The notes under the pieces are model-generated. The model was not told where the DNA came from. It saw only the letters and a list, made by a program, of their open reading frames with translations, and made no database searches. The position numbers and the translations under genes are program-made. Shown here piece after piece: positions 1-10,244 of a stretch of DNA of 64,000 nucleotides (positions are counted from its first letter, which is position 1; each line of letters starts with the position of its first letter). Location of the stretch: NCBI GenBank assembly GCA_023630585.1, contig CM042565.1, positions 5,612,013-5,676,012 on the forward strand. The letters run 5' to 3'. The DNA comes from Cranoglanis bouderius (taxonomy: Eukaryota; Chordata; Actinopteri; Siluriformes; Cranoglanididae).

Positions 1-255
1 TAATTTGGAGATCTTTTTAGGCAGCCACAACTTTTTTTCTGAAGGCCTTACAGAACTCTTTAGATATTGGCATGATGGCACCACATGCCTCAATAGCAAA
101 AGGAACACCAGACACTAGATATAAGATGGGTATAAATAAGACAGGTTCTAAATCACTGGCACCTAATCTTGAACACCTGATTCTAATTTTATGGCTTTTA
201 AGGTGATAAATGTAGGGGTGTACTTACTTTCGCCCCATGTGACTGATCTGTTTTT
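1..255. mobile_element. Possible DNA-transposon remnant
   Basis: The stretch ends in 'AGGGGTGTACTTACTTTCGCC', a phrase typical of the ends of fish Tc1-like elements. No transposase frame is visible and the left boundary lies outside the window. Family assignment is a guess from the terminal phrase. Confidence 0.3.
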
Positions 256-426
256 TTTTGTTAATTTAGAATGTAAAAATGACTACAAAATGTCAATTTT
301 ATGTGTAATTTCATAGAGTACATCACATTTATTAATAGGCACTGTTTCAAAGAGGATCTAATATTTGCTTGTACAAATGTCACAACAACAATTTCCATGG
401 AGTGTCCTTTTTTTTTTTTTTTTTTA

Positions 427-461
427 ACACACACACACACATACACACACACATACACACA

Positions 462-535
<74 letters not shown>
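427..535. repeat. (AC)n microsatellite
   Basis: Long AC dinucleotide array, interrupted by AT steps near its left edge and preceded by a poly(T) run. Open frames crossing it encode only Thr-His or Cys-Val repeats and are not genes. Confidence 0.95.
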
Positions 536-537
<2 letters not shown>

Positions 538-639
538 ATTATACAATGGTGCTTCAAAGTTCTTCTTACAGTTCTGTATAAATATGACCTAAAACATCAC
601 TGGATTTTCACACAAGTTCTAAAACTAAACAAAGATGTT

Positions 640-1432
640 GGTGGGTTTCTCACATGAACTGCTGGCTTCAGGTCCTTCCACAACATTTCTATTGAATTAA
701 GGTCAGGACTTATTCCAAAACATTAACTTTATTCTTCTTTAACCATTCTTTTGTAGAATGATTTGTATGCTTAGGGTCATTATCTTGCTGCATGATCCAC
801 TTCCTCTTGAGATTCAGCATATGTTGTTCCAAAATGTGTACATATCTTTCTGCATTAATGGTGCCCTCATCGATGTGCAAGTTACCCATGTCATGGGCAC
901 TGACACACCCCCATACCATGACAGACGCTGGCTTTTGGACCTGACGCTGATAACAGCTTAGATGGTCCTTTTCCTCTTTGGCCCAGAGAACACTACGGCT
1001 GTTTTGTCCAAAAACTATTTGAAATGTCGACTCGTCGGACCACAAAACACGATGCCACTGTGCTACTGTCCATCTCAGATGAGACCGAGCCCAGAGAAGT
1101 CGGCGGCGCTTATGGACAGCGTCGATGTATGGCTTCTGCTTTGCATAGTAAAGCCTTAACTTGCATCTGTGGATGCAGCAGCGAATGGTGTTGACTGACA
1201 AAGGTTTACCAAAGTATTCCTGAGATGTCAGGATATCCATTACAGACTCTTGACGGTTTTTAAGACAGTGACGTCTGAGGGATCGGAGATCACGCATTCA
1301 GAAATGGTTTTCGGCCTTGCCCTTTACGCACCGAGATTTGACTGGATTCCTTGAATCTTTTAAATATATTGTGCACTGTAGAAGGTGAAATGCCCAAAAA
1401 CCTACCAATTTGTCTTTGGTGAATGTATACCA
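640..1432 (-). pseudogene. Tc1/mariner transposase fragment
   Basis: Read on the minus strand, this encodes a Tc1-type transposase missing its end. The helix-turn-helix part (about 1430-1300) has 'STVHNIFKRFKESSQISVRKG'-like text, then an in-frame break near 1297, then a 195-residue open stretch. Catalytic positions visible are the first Asp in LWSDE and the second in NDPKHTNHS. The third acidic residue, expected about 34 residues later, lies past a stop near 710. Nearest relative in the window is the transposase at 31624-32260. The right side is cut off sharply at about 1432 by a DIRS fragment. Inactive. Confidence 0.85.
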
Positions 1433-2407
1433 TAACCAGTGCTAGGGCTACATCCACACATCAGCTCTATGCAGCACATTGGAAGTTTTTCTCTTCATGG
1501 TGCAGGGATCATGGGTCGGATCCTACACGTTGTGAAGTTCCAACAGTTCAGAGTTTTTTGCAACATCTTTTGGATTCAGGCAAGGCAGCTTCCACGTTAA
1601 AGGTGTATGTCGCAGGCATTTCTGCGTATCATGCACCAATTAATGGTTCTTCTCTTGGTTCCCATACTCTCGTTTGTAGTTTTTTAAAGGGTGCAAGACA
1701 GTTAAAGCCAGCCCGTTAACCCCCATTTTCCTGGGTGGGATTTACCACTTGTACTTGACTTTGTCTGTTTGCCACCATTCGAGCCTTTGCAAACAGCTGG
1801 TCTGAAGTGGCTATTTCTTAAAACAGTTTGTTGGTCATCACTTCCGCTAAGTGTATTGGCGAATTGCATGCATTGTCTGATAGCGAGTTATGCATGCATT
1901 TGTTGCTGGAGGATTCTGGTGTTGTGCTTCGACCAAACCCATCTTTTCTTCCTAAAGTCCTGCTTCCTCAGTTTATAAATCAGTCAATCAATCTGACGGC
2001 TTTTCAGTCTGCAGTTCAATCAGATCAGTCAAGGGATCTCCTCGTGTCCTGTGCGAGCTTTGAGGTGTTATGTGGCTGCTACTATTCACCTAAGGCAAAC
2101 AGATCAGCTTTTTGTTTGTTATGGAGGTGCCCGGAAAGAAGCCGCCATATCGAGGCAGAGATTATCAAATTGGATTGTGGAGGTGATCACTATGGAATAT
2201 AAGAAAGCGCAAAAGCCTCTGCCAGGAGGTATCTCTTGTCATTCCACTAGGGCTGTGTCTACTTCTTGGGCTGCTTTTAGAGGAGAGTCTGAGGCGGATA
2301 TCTGTGCAGCTGCTACATGGACTTCTCCCTGTACCTTTGCCCACTTCTACAAGCTCAACGTTGCTACCCCTCATGCTGTCAGCTCATCGGTTCTTCAGGA
2401 GCAACCT
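1433..2407 (+). pseudogene. DIRS-type tyrosine recombinase relic
   Basis: The decayed frames encode a tyrosine recombinase of the kind carried by DIRS retrotransposons. The N-terminal SAM-like part (STHQLYAAHWKFFSSWCRDH, then STLKVYVAGISAYHAPING) lies at 1450-1715. The catalytic part follows at 1830-2405 with VITSAKCIGELHALS, LRPNPSF, then HSTRAVSTSWAAFRG (the H-x-x-R pair) and FAHFYKLNV, where Y is the likely nucleophile. Stop codons lie near 1719, and a frameshift near 2050 separates the two halves. These enzymes insert a circular cDNA by site-specific recombination. No reverse transcriptase is present here, so this is only the 3' part of the element. Confidence 0.8.
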
Positions 2408-2570
2408 TGAATATTTTTAGGTGAGTGGCATTCCTCATGACTATTTTGGTAGGAGTCATCCACTAGTGCTAAAGCCTCTAGCAGTCAGGAGGAATGAAAC
2501 AGAATGCTAGTTACATAGGTAACGGGGGTTCTGTGAATTCCGGATGACCACCAGAGTTATTTGTCACTCC
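2408..2570 (+). mobile_element. 3' end of DIRS-like element
   Basis: Downstream of the recombinase lies 'GTTACATAGGTAACGGGGGT' followed by 'CCGGATGACCACCAG'. In fish DIRS elements a similar short palindromic stretch lies next to the terminal repeats, so this is probably the element's 3' non-coding end. The exact boundary is not visible. Confidence 0.55.
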
Positions 2571-3224
2571 AAATGTGCAAGAAAGCGTACCGAAATTGAA
2601 TGCTGAGCTAATGTGGCTATTACTCTCGAGGCTCAGCCTACATCACTATGTGACTTTGTTGGTAAATTATCTCGACCCGTCTAGCTGGCCCTGTGATAAT
2701 CCAACCAAGCCACAGCAGGTCCTGCACCTTTTTTCCTACCAGTTTCTTTTGTTTAAAAAAAAAACAACCTTGTTTTCATTCCTTTAAGGGTTATTGTAAC
2801 TGGATCTCAGGTTTGATTTAAGGGAGTCATGCAAACACAAGGGTCAAGATACGAATGACCTTTTGGATTCTCAATTCACACTTCAATTATTTAAAACTGT
2901 TAAGTGTGGACCCAGCCAAGGCATGTGACAAACTGCTGCACAATATAACAAAGATTCTGTATAAGAAAGAGAAACTCTCTGATTTGGTGCATCCTGTCAC
3001 CATGGGACACTCAGAGGGCAGGGCTGTGAGACAGGACTTTGCTGAACAATTCTTTGTTACTTAATGAATTTATATACCATTATTATGTTACCAATATTTA
3101 CTTGACCAATTATTTAATAATAAATAATTATTAATAATAATTAATCATTTCTGCGATTGCAAAATCCTGGAGGGACTGAATAATTGTAAAGTTGGTTACT
3201 TGACCTTTTCTTTTTTTTTTTTTT
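2571..3224. other. No gene recognised
   Basis: AT-rich sequence without a family I recognise. A short plus-strand frame (about 2893-3063) reads like protein, but its only upstream AG has no pyrimidine tract. A T-rich run lies at 3206-3232. Confidence 0.4.
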
Positions 3225-3340
3225 TCTTTTTTCAATAGACTGTATCAGGTGTGGCTTCTGCTTGGTTGGAATGAAAACTGTCACCCACACTGGTTCTGCC
3301 TGGATAAGATTGGACACCCCTGCTCTAGCTAATTTCCGAG
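3225..3340 (-). repeat. Dispersed teleost repeat fragment
   Basis: Minus-strand text 'GGGGTGTCCAATCTTATCC' and 'ATTCCAACCAAGCAGAAGCC' matches a short repeat scattered through many fish genomes, remembered as a phrase and not database-checked. No coding content. Confidence 0.5.
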
Positions 3341-3603
3341 AATCAAATCCTAGACACAGCTCTCAGTGTGGTGCATGTCCAGTTTGTCTCAGTTCTATAG
3401 TGTTCTTAGCATATTCTAAAACACCACTTTCTTTTCTCTGAATATAATTTATATTTGAAAATAAACATGGCACACAGTTTTGCTTGAAAAGGCCCAGAGT
3501 TACACTGAAGTCTGCCTTCAATGTCTCAAATTTGACCTTTGTAACTCATTCTACACTGTCTGTCCTATTGCCATTCCATTGTCTTCCCTCCATCTCTTAC
3601 AGG

Positions 3604-3776
3604 GTTATCATAGTCCTCTGGAGGCTCAGGTTGCAAATCACCGCAGACTTGGCCATGCTAAAACTGCAGTAAAGTTATATAGACATGGTGACATTAACAT
3701 CAGAAGAAATAAAAAAGGATTTGGTATAAGCACCAAAGTACTCTCTCCCATGCATGACAATACTATTTCTGCATGA
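3604..3776 (+). CDS. Candidate terminal coding exon, unknown gene
   Basis: A strong pyrimidine tract ending CTCTTACAG lies directly before 3602-3604. A 57-codon open frame follows (GYHSPLEAQVANHRRLG... ending DNTISA) and stops at TGA 3774-3776. The composition, rich in Lys, Arg and His with no low-complexity runs, looks like real protein. AATAAAA occurs about 75 bases after the stop, at the end of a TAA array. No upstream exon of the same gene could be identified. The family is not recognised, and a chance open frame after a chance acceptor is possible. Confidence 0.35.
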
Positions 3777-3803
3777 ATTAACTTGGATGATAAACTTTTG
3801 TAA

Positions 3804-3847
<44 letters not shown>

Positions 3848-3855
3848 TAATAAAA
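3804..3855. repeat. (TAA)n microsatellite
   Basis: Tandem AAT/TAA triplets. Confidence 0.95.
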
Positions 3856-4579
3856 CGTCCTACATAATACTGAGGTCAACAGTTTGTTCTAACCAAGAAA
3901 AAAAAAACAGCTTCCATCTTAGATACACACCTCAGCAGTGTTGTTCTGAAATGCTAAACTGTATTTCCCCGTGCTTTGCCATTTGTGATCTAAGCACACC
4001 AATGTGTAACACTAATTAAGTTAACTCACTCACTCCCTGTGTGGCTGAAAAACTGCTAACATCATGCTCAAACAACAGCTTTGATTCCAGGTGACATACA
4101 AATTGTTAGCTACACAAATTATGTGGTTGGCTAGTTGGCTAGATTTGTTAACATTAGCTTCCGTGTCTAGTTAATATCTGATTGACTACCGTTATAAAAG
4201 TGAATAAAAAGCTTATGTAACAGTGCCTGGGCTAATCAGTTAGCTTTGATAACTTGTACAGGTTTAGCGAGGAAGCTACACTGCCAGCCGGCTAACCTCG
4301 TCTACGCTTTGCATTTGGTATAATCTTATAATCAGTTAGCAGTATAATCTTACAGTTGTAAGCGAATGTCTAACTAGCTCATGACGGGTGATCAAACAGA
4401 GGCGTGTTTACAAGGCAAGCATCCGCCTGTCAGATGAAGGTGGAAGTCCACACTGGTAGCTATGAGCCACCCTCAACGCCTTAGTCTGGCCTACCACTGT
4501 CATCTGCAAGGCAACAACAGAGGATGATTCAAGTCATAGTTTTGATGACTAACTTAAAGAAGCAAAGGGTGAAGTTTAC
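3856..4579. other. Probable intron/intergenic sequence
   Basis: Unique-looking AT-rich DNA with no recognised repeat. If the exon at 4580-4726 is real, this is the start of its first intron, because the donor GTAAAC sits at 4579-4574 on the minus strand. Confidence 0.4.
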
Positions 4580-4726
4580 CTCCTGCTCGGTGTCTCCCTG
4601 CTCAGAAACTCCAAGTTCGCTTGGCAATTCGGCGAGGTCCGTGACCCGCATCAGCCCATCGTGAAGGAAAATAGTCTCTTCCTTCACGGACAACCACTGG
4701 GTCGAATCCAGGGCCCCTGATCCCAT
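4580..4726 (-). CDS. Candidate first coding exon, unknown gene
   Basis: The minus strand from ATG (4726-4724) reads 49 codons beginning MGSGALDSTQWLSVKEE and ending GDTEQE, then reaches a good donor, GAG|GTAAAC, exactly at a codon boundary (phase 0). Continuing past the donor gives a stop after 16 residues. Acidic, non-repetitive composition and a GC-richer upstream sequence support a genuine 5' coding exon. I do not recognise the family, and downstream exons were not found within the window to the left. Confidence 0.45.
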
Positions 4727-4900
4727 CTCTCTCCCCCGAAAAAAACCCTTAACCTGACGAACATTAAAACTAGGTAACCGACGTTTCGACTAAGCTCTAG
4801 CCGGTTGTATACATGATGCTGTCATTCAGCAATTCGAGGAACTAAAGCGGCACTAGTGTCGGCTCCGCCCGTTTACCAGTTATCTGCCTTTAGCTCGAGA
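4727..4900 (-). promoter_or_regulatory. Possible promoter/5'UTR of the gene at 4726
   Basis: This stretch is richer in CpG (CCGACGTTTCGAC, GGCTCCGCCCG) than its surroundings and lies immediately upstream of the candidate start codon. GGCTCCGCCCG resembles an Sp1-type GC box. No TATA box is evident. Confidence 0.3.
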
Positions 4901-5400
4901 GGCTACAACGAGTGCTAACTGCAGAAAGCCGACCTACTACTCTGCTTAAGCTAGCAACTTTTACTCCCGTATTTCAGAAAGATGACACAGTTGTCAGATA
5001 TACTCTCGTACACGGTGCAATGCAACCAGATAAGAGGCATGCACAAAGTCTGTATGCTGTTTTAATTATCCAACACTTGTTCGTCTATTTGTAAGCTATG
5101 ATAAACCTATACTGGTGTCAGTATGACGCCATGATGCCATATTATTGGAAGCCAAATTTTCCCGGCGTTCACTGCGGCTTTGCATAAACACACAGACAGC
5201 ACCAATGAAAAATCGAATTAAATATCTTTCAATCGAGGGCATGTAAAGTCACGTTTTATACAGAAGTAAGCATCTGGGATATACGTTTGAATAACACAAG
5301 CCTTTAAAGACAAGCTATGAAGCAACTGCTAATTATTTATAGATTATATTATAATTCAATTATATTACATTATATTATTTTGCATTACATTACATTATAT
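4901..5400. other. No gene recognised
   Basis: AT-rich sequence passing into an AT/TTA-rich simple region from about 5330. No recognised element. Confidence 0.4.
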
Positions 5401-5403
5401 TAT

Positions 5404-5404
<1 letters not shown>

Positions 5405-5439
<35 letters not shown>
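5405..5439. repeat. (TAA)n microsatellite
   Basis: Uninterrupted TAA triplets. Confidence 0.95.
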
Positions 5440-5502
5440 GAATATTTGTTGTAGAAAAAACAACAACAACAACTGTATTATATTTTTGTATTATATTCCC
5501 GA

Positions 5503-6263
5503 CAGGGGTCGGGAACCTATAGCTCTTTCAGTGATTGCCTATGGCTCGACGGCGGGAAAAGAATAAATAAAAACAATCACCAAAGCTAGTGTGTCGATCC
5601 AATTAAAACGCTACATATTACATATTTTAAAATATTGCATAATTCATTATCGATACCTGTTGGTCATGTATATATACCAACCAATCGTGATGTGGCACAA
5701 CAAGCTCAAATTTCACATGACAATGTGGAGCAGAGCGGTAATTTCCCGGTCTAATTCATAAATCGGTTGAAAACAACATAGCCAGTCTGTTTTCAAGGTG
5801 AAATGGCTAAAAGAAAAAAAAAAGACGGCGAGTATCGTTCTTTCCAATCCCAACGGAAAGATGAAATTGCATATTTGGAAGTCGCATTAATGGTAAGTAG
5901 TATTCAGTTTACTCTCACTTTTATGTACTGCATCTTGTATTGATTTACCATTTGATGAAGCCGTCATAGATGAAATCCAAGTGCCACCCATAGGCCTATT
6001 AGGTGAAGTGCAGGAAGAACACGCAAAATGTGAAATGTTTTTATTTCACATTACCTCTATTACATTACCACTTTTTATAATTATGCAATAATAATAAAGG
6101 TAATAACAAATAATAATAAGAAGAAGCTTATAAAAATGTAAATGTAAACTGTAAAAAAAAAAAAAAAAAGGAAAACTTTTTTCTGGCTCTTTAAAGAAAA
6201 CAATCATAAACTTTTTTTTGTGGCTTTTATGGCTCTGCCAGCTGAAAAGGTTCCTGACCCCTG
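5503..6263 (+). mobile_element. Non-autonomous hAT-like element
   Basis: Terminal inverted repeats CAGGGGTCGGGAACC (left) and GGTTCCTGACCCCTG (right) bound a 761-bp unit. An ATG at 5804 opens MAKRKKKDGEYRSFQ..., resembling the N-terminus of hAT-derived transposases of the EPM2AIP1/GTF2IRD2 kind, but the frame ends within about 30 residues at a likely donor. The rest of the transposase is deleted. No perfect 8-bp target duplication is visible, although GTATTATA occurs close to both ends. Confidence 0.7.
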
Positions 6264-6344
6264 TATTATAGCATATCCACAGAACCACAGTATCCCTGAC
6301 CAAGATAAAGCACTTAATGAACAAATAAACTGCAAAGAACTTAC

Positions 6345-6484
6345 AAACGTACTTTGCTTTGTCATTATGGGGAATGGAGAGTAGACTGATGTGAAATTTT
6401 TAAAATGCATTTTAGCATAAGGCTGCAACATAACAAAATGTGGAAAAAAAACGAAGGGGTCTGAATACTTTCTGAATGCACTGT
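6345..6484 (+). mobile_element. Tc1-like 3' end fragment
   Basis: Ends with 'AAGGGGTCTGAATACTTTCT' then GAATGCACTGTA, the standard terminal text of one fish Tc1 family. Only this terminal part is present. Confidence 0.65.
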
Positions 6485-6792
6485 AAAATTACATAAGCAG
6501 TTAAAATGCCATAATAAAAAAAAAGTTTCACATGCTTTAGACAGTTGGAAATTTGCAGACTGTCCACACCCACAGTGAGAAGATGGTAAAGGAGGTTTAA
6601 AAAATATATATTCTCTACAGGGCAGGTTTTTACGAAATATTTATTGTGATGATAATTTTATAACTTGTGTTTTGTAGAAAGAATTGCATAGCTTAAAAAA
6701 AACATTTGTATTTAAATAAAACTCCTGTATTTTTAATAGCACATGCAATAAAATATAGCCTAACCGACATTTAATATTATTACCTCAAATGT
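6485..6792. other. No feature seen
   Basis: AT-rich sequence between two transposon relics. Nothing recognised. Confidence 0.4.
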
Positions 6793-6800
6793 GCATGCAC

Positions 6801-7279
6801 TAGGGACGGGTGATATGGACGTAAAACTATATCACGATATTTTCTGGTACTGACTGCGATAACGATATCAGTGACAACATAAATGTAGTACCATTCACCA
6901 CTGTTTTTGGCTACAAGTGATAGCTGCATGCAGTCTTGAGAGCCTCAGAAACACAAACTTTGATCTAAAAGTAAAACTTGCCCATCATCAGATAGGCTCC
7001 TAAAATATACCAATTACATAAAAGAATAAAAAAAAAAAACAGTAAAAATCCAAACACCAGGCTCCTCATTTCGCGATAAACTCCTCCTCAGCTTCACGTC
7101 CGCCTTCTGACATATTTGTTTTTACTCTGCATGTGAGCTACGAAATGGGTTTCAGACCGTCACACACAGAAATATGTCATCAACTATGCTGTATCGTTAT
7201 TATCGCGGGAAGAATAATTCTTATTGTGGGGAGAATTTCTACTGGTATATCACGGACGATAAAATATTGCCCATCCCTA
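6801..7279. mobile_element. hAT-type MITE with 8-bp target duplication
   Basis: Inverted termini TAGGGACGGGTGATAT and GCCCATCCCTA enclose 479 bp without coding capacity. The 8 bases GCATGCAC occur immediately before (6793-6800) and immediately after (7280-7287) the element. An 8-bp duplication is characteristic of the hAT superfamily. Internal motifs (ATATCACGATAT, TATCGTTATTATCGC) are palindrome-rich. Confidence 0.8.
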
Positions 7280-7376
7280 GCATGCACTGACTGCAAATGA
7301 ACACAATTGCCTAATAAGACACACTGACAATGTTGATTAAAAAAATATTTTATTTACTCAAAGCACATAAACTACA

Positions 7377-7700
7377 TACAGTACTGTGCAAAAGTCCTTG
7401 GCACATGTAAAGAAATGCTGTAAAGCAACAATGCTAAAGATAATTAAATCACCATAAAAAACCTACTATAAGGAGCAGTAAATGGAACTAAAGTAAACAA
7501 AGAAGATATATGGATTGAGATCAAAAAATGAATTTGAGACAATAGATCAGAATATCAGCACTTGTTAAAAATAAAAAATTTCAGAATCACTGGGCATAGC
7601 CAATACAACAATTTGGAATTGAAAAATAAAGAAACCACTGGTGTACTAACAACCAGACATCAAACAAAAAACCCCAAAACAACAGCCAGTGATATCACCA
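7377..7700 (+). mobile_element. Tc1-like 5' end fragment
   Basis: Begins 'CAGTACTGTGCAAAAGTCC', the usual start of another fish Tc1 family. Decayed transposase N-terminal text (KNPKTTASDITNNLHRAGV, a helix-turn-helix region) occurs at about 7660-7725. Confidence 0.6.
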
Positions 7701-7721
7701 ACAACCTTCACAGAGCAGGGG

Positions 7722-8000
7722 TGAAGGCAGGGGTGTTAGCTGGACTGTTACTCATCCGGGGCTGAGCCCAGATTCTTCTCCATGCATTTTTTCCAGCACA
7801 GCTAGTAGCCTAAGTTTTGTTTTATGGAAGCTGAGGTAACTTACTTTAGCTGTTAATGTATGACATGATCAGAAAAAGTTGGATTTATCATAAAACTTGC
7901 CTTGGGTGTTATCACTCTTTGTAGGACTACCAGACCGATATAAAATATAAAACTTTGCGACCTAGGCTAGTTTGGTGTCGCTAGGCAAGGGGAGGCACAA
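7722..8000. repeat. Dispersed repeat, copy 1
   Basis: Shares 'GGGCTGAGCCCAGATTCTTC' and 'AAAGTTGGATTTATCATAAA' with 58105-58345 in the same order and spacing. No coding content. Family unnamed here. Confidence 0.6.
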
Positions 8001-8118
8001 CTAAGCTATGGGTTTAGCTGCTACAGTGCCATGCAAATCTTTCCTTATGCTTCGCTCATGTCATGTTCACGTAAACTGGAACTCATATAGAAATATACAC
8101 ACCTTGTTTTAGGGCATA

Positions 8119-8190
8119 TCCCTGTATCCTAAGTGGCTAGGATTTGGCGCTTTCACCACCATGTCCCACGTTCAATTCCCAGTATGGTAA
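8119..8190 (+). pseudogene. tRNA-Glu (TTC) pseudogene
   Basis: The 72-nt stretch aligns without gaps to vertebrate tRNA-Glu. It shows an A-box-like AGTGGCTAGGATT, anticodon loop CTTTCAC (anticodon TTC) and B-box-like CGTTCAATTCC. Several acceptor-stem pairs are broken: the 5' strand TCCCTGT faces TATGGTA. It is therefore probably a dead copy. It could also be the head of an old tRNA-derived SINE, but no SINE tail follows. Confidence 0.7.
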
Positions 8191-8244
8191 GTCTAAGGTT
8201 CTCTCGAATTTCCCCATTGGAATCAATAAACTCTTATCTTAATT

Positions 8245-8480
8245 TAATTGGGGGAACTTCATCATGCAGTAAGACAGTGACCTAAAATGCACTACCAACA
8301 CAACAAAGGACTTCATCAGGGTAAATAGTGGAAGGTTTTAGACTGGCCAATCTAAACCCAAGTCTAAACTGGCTCTGATCTGATCATTTAGCCTATTTTC
8401 TCTCTTTCTCAGCTTCAAAATGGCTTGCTTTTCTCCCATAGACAGCTCTCTGGTCTTCATGTGGGTTTATCATGTTTGAC
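8245..8480 (+). mobile_element. Tc1-like transposase C-terminal fragment
   Basis: Decayed plus-strand coding text matches 'MQDNDPKHT..TTKDF' with many substitutions (around 8262-8350). It may be the distal half of the element starting at 7377, separated by later insertions. Confidence 0.5.
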
Positions 8481-8812
8481 ACCAAATGCAGCCTTCACAG
8501 GCGAAACCCAAGGCTCAAACCAAGAGCATATTTTTCAGTGCTATTCACTGTTTAAACAATCAATCTAATAGGGCAAACCTGGGCAACAATAAACACCTAT
8601 TAGTCAATATATTATTCAATAAACACCTATTAGTCAATATAATATTAGTTCCAATATTTTTAATCATTTGAAAAATGCGTGGGTTCAAACAAAAGTTGCC
8701 ATGTTCTAAGTTGTTTAACACATCTAGATATAACTATCAGGAAATGAAAGCTGAAATTCTGATATATTGTCTTTTTTTTTATCTCAAACCCAAATGTCTT
8801 ATATGAGTGTAT

Positions 8813-8816
<4 letters not shown>

Positions 8817-8845
<29 letters not shown>
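8817..8845. repeat. Poly(A) run
   Basis: About 29 consecutive A followed by GAAGAA repeats. No retroposed gene is recognised upstream. Confidence 0.9.
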
Positions 8846-8847
<2 letters not shown>

Positions 8848-8869
8848 GAAGAAGAAGAAAAGAACTGGG

Positions 8870-9303
8870 CTTGCTGTTTCAATACTTTCGGAGGGGACGG
8901 AGAGTCCTATCTAAAGCTTGTAGAATGACTTGAAGAGGGCTATGTACATGATATCCCCTCACAATTTGATAGATCTGGAACATTTTTTGCAAGGAAGATT
9001 GGAATAAAATTGCCAAATCAAGATGTTATGTTGGTCAACTCTTACCCAAAAAACTGAGTGCTGTATTACAAGCAAAAGGTGCTTTAACAGAGTATTAGTT
9101 AAGGGCTGTGCACACTTATGCAACCAGGTTATTGTATGTTTTTTCTTCCTTTTTTTTCAAATAGAAAAACACATTTCTGTTTGTTTTTCACTTCAATTGT
9201 GTTGGTTGCTATATCACATAAAAAGGTGGGAAAAGATCTGACATGCTTTATCTTGGTTTCATTACAAAAACCTGCACTTTTAACAGGTGTATGCAGACTT
9301 TTT
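8870..9303 (+). mobile_element. Tc1-like 3' half
   Basis: The sequence 'GTGCACACTTATGCAACCAGG' through 'AAAAGATCTGACATG' to 'TTTTAACAGGTGTATGCAGA' matches the better-preserved element at 23243-24214. It contains only the decayed C-terminus and 3' UTR. Confidence 0.7.
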
Positions 9304-9497
9304 ATTTACATTTATGGCATTTGGCAGATGCCCTTATCCAGAGTGACTTACATTTATGTTATTTATACAACTGAGCAGTTGTGGGTTAAGAGCCTTGCTC
9401 AAGGGCCTAGAGTAGCAGCTTAGCAGTGCTGGGATTTGAACTCATGACATTCTGATCAGTAGTCCAACATCTTAACCACTGAGCTACCATTGCCTGC
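9304..9497 (-). mobile_element. tRNA-derived SINE, copy 1
   Basis: On the minus strand the head GGCAATGGTAGCTCAGTGG carries a pol III A box and GAGTTCAAATC a B box. The body passes TGAGCAAGGCTCTTAACC and ends with CTCTGGATAAGGGCATCTG and CCAAATGCCATAAATG. Two plus-strand copies at 10700 and 20261 share this order. Confidence 0.85.
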
Positions 9498-9773
9498 ATT
9501 TTAGATCCACTGTATTTAATTTGAACAGTGAAAAATTTTTGCATTGCATCATACAAACAACAGAGTTTTTCAAAAATAGTGTTTCAATTTATTACAAATG
9601 TCACAATCATTGTACATATTGGATATAATATTAGTTTAAAGCATAAATGTGATTAAAACAAAACAAAACAAGCAAACTATATTTGCTCAGTTAAACCCTA
9701 AGCATAAGCCAATAAATTTTCTTTTAGGACTGAGCCAAATAACTTACAGCATTTTTAATATTCTTAGTATTCA

Positions 9774-9966
9774 GTATTCTTATCTGTAAATTTCTTTTTA
9801 AATTAATATTATATTCCATTTGTATTTATATTCATCAGAGGAACCCAGACTGTTAAGCATGGATTCCTCTGATGAATATAAATGCAAATGGAATATATAT
9901 CTGTTGAATGTGAAAATAAATTGAATATAATATGAATTTAAAAATAAATTTACACATAAGAATATT
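9774..9966. repeat. Long palindromic (foldback) element
   Basis: Arms run inward from GTATTCTTATCTGTAAATT (left) and its near complement at 9945-9966. The inner arms 9811-9842 and 9864-9895 are almost perfect complements (ATTCATCAGAGGAA against TTCCTCTGATGAAT) around a 20-nt loop. The right arm has about 30 extra bases. No coding capacity. Most likely a foldback MITE. Confidence 0.75.
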
Positions 9967-10244
9967 TCCACTCAGCATTTTCCAGTCAGCACTAGTCAAG
10001 CACTATGCTTTACATGTTTTGGGTTTCTAGGATGTAAAATCCTAAGACACCGTTTATACAGTTGATTGGAGACTCTTTTACTTGTAGATATTTTTCTATT
10101 TTTTATTGTAACCTGACCTTCCAGTTTGATCAGTGACGACTCTAATGCTGTGGCCTTGCAAAGGTTGGCAAAACATCTATAAACATAAAAAAAAATTAGT
10201 CACAAAGTAAAGGTGAAAAGGAAAATTTTAAATAAATGATCTTG
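9967..10244. other. No feature seen
   Basis: AT-rich sequence; nothing recognised. Confidence 0.4.

Noticed and set aside
261..657. Open frames across the AC array (Thr-His and Cys-Val repeats)
   Set aside because: They are translations of a microsatellite with no start context or domain.
2855..3064. 69-codon plus-strand frame (VDPAKACDKLLHNITKIL)
   Set aside because: Reads somewhat like protein, but the upstream AG lacks a pyrimidine tract and no partner exon is visible; left as unassigned.
9304..9497. Functional tRNA gene in the SINE head
   Set aside because: The three copies share a SINE body and tail, and the tRNA-like heads lack complete cloverleaf pairing by eye.
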